This document shows, one piece after another, positions 62,333 to 64,000 of a stretch of 64,000 bases of DNA (within the stretch, counting starts at the first letter, position 1; every line of letters starts with the position of its first letter). The notes under the pieces were generated by a model, which saw nothing but the letters and a program-made list of their open reading frames with translations, ran no database searches and was not told where the DNA came from. Both the position numbers and the translations under genes were made by a program. The stretch is from NCBI RefSeq assembly GCF_018398875.1, contig NZ_JAGWDK010000001.1, positions 248,001 through 312,000 on the forward strand. The letters run 5' to 3'. Source of the DNA: Bradyrhizobium sp. sGM-13 (lineage in GTDB: Bacteria > Pseudomonadota > Alphaproteobacteria > Rhizobiales > Xanthobacteraceae).

Positions 62333-64000
62333 TCAATGCGTCGCCGCTAGCTTCCGCTGTTCGGAACCATCCGCACGAGTCTGCGCGATCAGCCGCTTCA
62401 ATTCCGGAATGCAGGAGCCGCAATTGGTGCCGGCTTTCAGCTTCATCCCGATATCGGCCGCCGAACGCGCACCCGCTGCGATGGTGTCGCAAATCGTGTT
62501 GCGGCCGACGCCGAAGCAGGCGCAGACGATCGGGCCGGCGTTGGCGAGGCCGTCGACCGATTTGCCCGACAGCAGCATGCGGCGCTGGTCGTGGCCCAGC
62601 GTATCTGCGGCAAACAGGTCCTTGACCACGTTCCAGTCGCCGGCGTCGCGCGCCGGGCCGATGAACAGGCAGGTGTCGATACGGTTGCCGTCAAAGGATG
62701 CGGCGCGATAGACGCCGCCGCCAAAGTCCTTGTATTCGGCGAGATCGTCGCGCGCGATGGATTTCAGCCAGGATTGCCAGCCTGCGACGTCGGCATTGTC
62801 GGCGAACAGGTAGCCATGGCCGCCTTTGACGGCGACGCGCGCTGCCCAGGCATGCGCGGGCAGTTCGAGTGGCTTGCGCGACAACGCAAAGCCGCGGAAG
62901 ACGTATTCGTAAGGCACGAGTGAGGCCGGCGTCGCCTTGTTCTCGGGCTGGCCCGAGAACGGATCGGTGACGGGCGCTACCAGCGAGCCGACGCGTGCGC
63001 CGGTCGCGTTGGCCTCGCTCCAGTGGATCGGCGCGAACAGCATGCCGCGCTGCTGGCGTTCGCTGACGATGACGCGGAGCGTGCATTGCCCGTAGTCGGT
63101 GGTGACGCGTGCGAAGTCGCCGTCGGTGACGCCGTATTTTGCGGCATCATCCGGATGGACTTGGACGAATGGCTCCGGTAGATGCTGGCCGAGCCGCGGG
63201 CTCATCCCCGTGCGGGTCATGGTGTGCCACTGGTCGCGGATGCGCCCGGTGTTGAGCCGCAAGGGCCGCGCCGCGCTGGTCTCGGTCCGCAGCGCCGGAA
63301 TCTCCGGCGCGATGAAACGGGCTCTGAAATCGTTGGCAAAGAACCCGCCTTCGGCGAAGAAGCGCGCTTGCGGCTCGGTCCCCTGCCGAACCGGCCATTG
63401 CACCGGCGTCATTGCATCGAAATCACTGTCCGACAGCGACTGCAGCGCACCGATATCGAAGTCGCGCGCGCCCACGTTCTCGAAGGCCGAGAGCGCGGCG
63501 TGCTCGCGAAAAATATCCGCCGCCGAGGCGAAGCTGAAGGCCGCGCCGAAGCCAAGGCGCCTGGCGGCTTCGCCCATGATCCACCAATCGGGCTTGGCCT
63601 CTCCCGGCGAGGGAAGAAATGCGCGCTGCCGCGAGATGCGCCGTTCCGAGTTGGTCACCGTGCCGGATTTCTCGCCCCAGGCCTGCGCCGGCAGCAGCAC
63701 ATGCGCGCCCGCGTCCACCGTGTCGTTCGAGATCACGTTCTCGGAAATCACGAACAGCTCGAGCTTTTTCAGGGCTTCGCGAACACCGTCCGCGTTCGGC
63801 AGCGACACCGCCGGATTGGTGCCCATGACCCACAACGCCTTGATCTCGCCGCGCGCGATGGCCTCGAACATTTGCACCGCCTTCAGGCCCTCATGGGTGG
63901 CGATGCGCGGCGCCTTCCAGAATCGCCGCACGCAATCGATATCCGGCGGCGTGAATCCCATATGGGCGGCGAGCTGGTTGGCGAGCCCGCCGACCTCGCG
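62333..64000 (-). CDS. nasA: Assimilatory nitrate reductase catalytic subunit, C-terminal part (cut by window edge)
   Basis: The frame runs through the window edge, so the N-terminal [4Fe-4S] and first molybdopterin regions lie beyond 64000. Present are the molybdopterin oxidoreductase middle (ALWVMGTNPAVSLPNADGV, VLLPAQAWGEKSGTVTNSERRIS), the dinucleotide-binding domain (LNTGRIRDQWHTMTRTGMSPRL), and a C-terminal BFD-type [2Fe-2S] domain (VCACFGVGRN ... GTNCGSCIPEL). The BFD domain is typical of NADH- or ferredoxin-linked assimilatory NasA/NarB enzymes that reduce nitrate to nitrite in the cytosol. Context is a nitrogen-acquisition region. Confidence 0.9.
   Translation of the reverse strand, partial: REVGGLANQLAAHMGFTPPDIDCVRRFWKAPRIATHEGLKAVQMFEAIARGEIKALWVMGTNPAVSLPNADGVREALKKLELFVISENVISNDTVDAGAHVLLPAQAWGEKSGTVTNSERRISRQRAFLPSPGEAKPDWWIMGEAARRLGFGAAFSFASAADIFREHAALSAFENVGARDFDIGALQSLSDSDFDAMTPVQWPVRQGTEPQARFFAEGGFFANDFRARFIAPEIPALRTETSAARPLRLNTGRIRDQWHTMTRTGMSPRLGQHLPEPFVQVHPDDAAKYGVTDGDFARVTTDYGQCTLRVIVSERQQRGMLFAPIHWSEANATGARVGSLVAPVTDPFSGQPENKATPASLVPYEYVFRGFALSRKPLELPAHAWAARVAVKGGHGYLFADNADVAGWQSWLKSIARDDLAEYKDFGGGVYRAASFDGNRIDTCLFIGPARDAGDWNVVKDLFAADTLGHDQRRMLLSGKSVDGLANAGPIVCACFGVGRNTICDTIAAGARSAADIGMKLKAGTNCGSCIPELKRLIAQTRADGSEQRKLAATH

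Overview
The window looks like the chromosome of a Bradyrhizobium-type alphaproteobacterium (Hyphomicrobiales, Nitrobacteraceae). The sequence is GC-rich. It carries a GcrA-family regulator, a phasin, an OpgC-type protein, an extra BamA/Omp85 copy, an amide/urea ABC system and short palindromic intergenic elements of the kind common in that group. The species cannot be named from sequence alone. No rRNA, tRNA or CRISPR array was recognised.

Layout. 1-3016: the end of a TRAP carboxylate transporter (dctP fragment, dctQ, dctM) and a cyclase/formamidase-like hydrolase. 3118-5388: a Crp/Fnr regulator, then two broken genes, a headless MATE transporter and a Bug-type binding protein whose signal peptide is out of frame. 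5497-10053: a minus-strand ABC importer operon ending in a calcineurin-type phosphodiesterase. 10224-17992: a probable catabolic cluster with a three-subunit molybdenum hydroxylase, a luciferase-like monooxygenase, a polysaccharide-deacetylase-family hydrolase (frameshifted), a flavin reductase and an acyl-CoA-dehydrogenase-like monooxygenase. 18183-26504: a decayed prophage that keeps a lysis cassette, a tail-collar protein, a methyltransferase cargo gene, unknown genes and terminase remnants, but no integrase, portal or capsid. 26508-27985: a directly repeated intergenic unit of about 470 bp plus a short third copy.

28058-36809 holds housekeeping and stress genes: small membrane proteins, a phasin, an alpha-hydroxy-acid oxidase, a family III CoA-transferase, a GFA-type protein, a MddA-like methyltransferase, a winged-helix/TPR regulator and an exported protein of unknown role. 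37047-39392 is a BamA paralogue. 39373-41905 is a compact immunity-like regulatory module: an S24-peptidase repressor, a divergent GcrA-like regulator and five copies of a 17-bp operator. 42071-48716 contains OpgC, a GH3 beta-N-acetylhexosaminidase, and a DUF4173 membrane protein followed by an OmpR-type two-component system.

48798-64000 is a nitrogen-scavenging region. A minus-strand operon encodes an ABC importer of the urea/short-chain amide type (UrtA-E-like), formamidase FmdA, FmdB and aliphatic amidase AmiE. Divergently transcribed from it is a large hybrid histidine kinase whose N-terminus is an NCS1-type nucleobase permease, paired with a LuxR-type response regulator. The window ends inside an assimilatory nitrate reductase gene. 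The arrangement suggests that the transporter-kinase senses an extracellular nitrogen compound and controls amide uptake and hydrolysis to ammonia. That regulatory link is inferred, not shown.

Six single-base frameshifts recur across the window, four of them in the prophage and repeat zone. Each needs read-level confirmation before being taken as biological.
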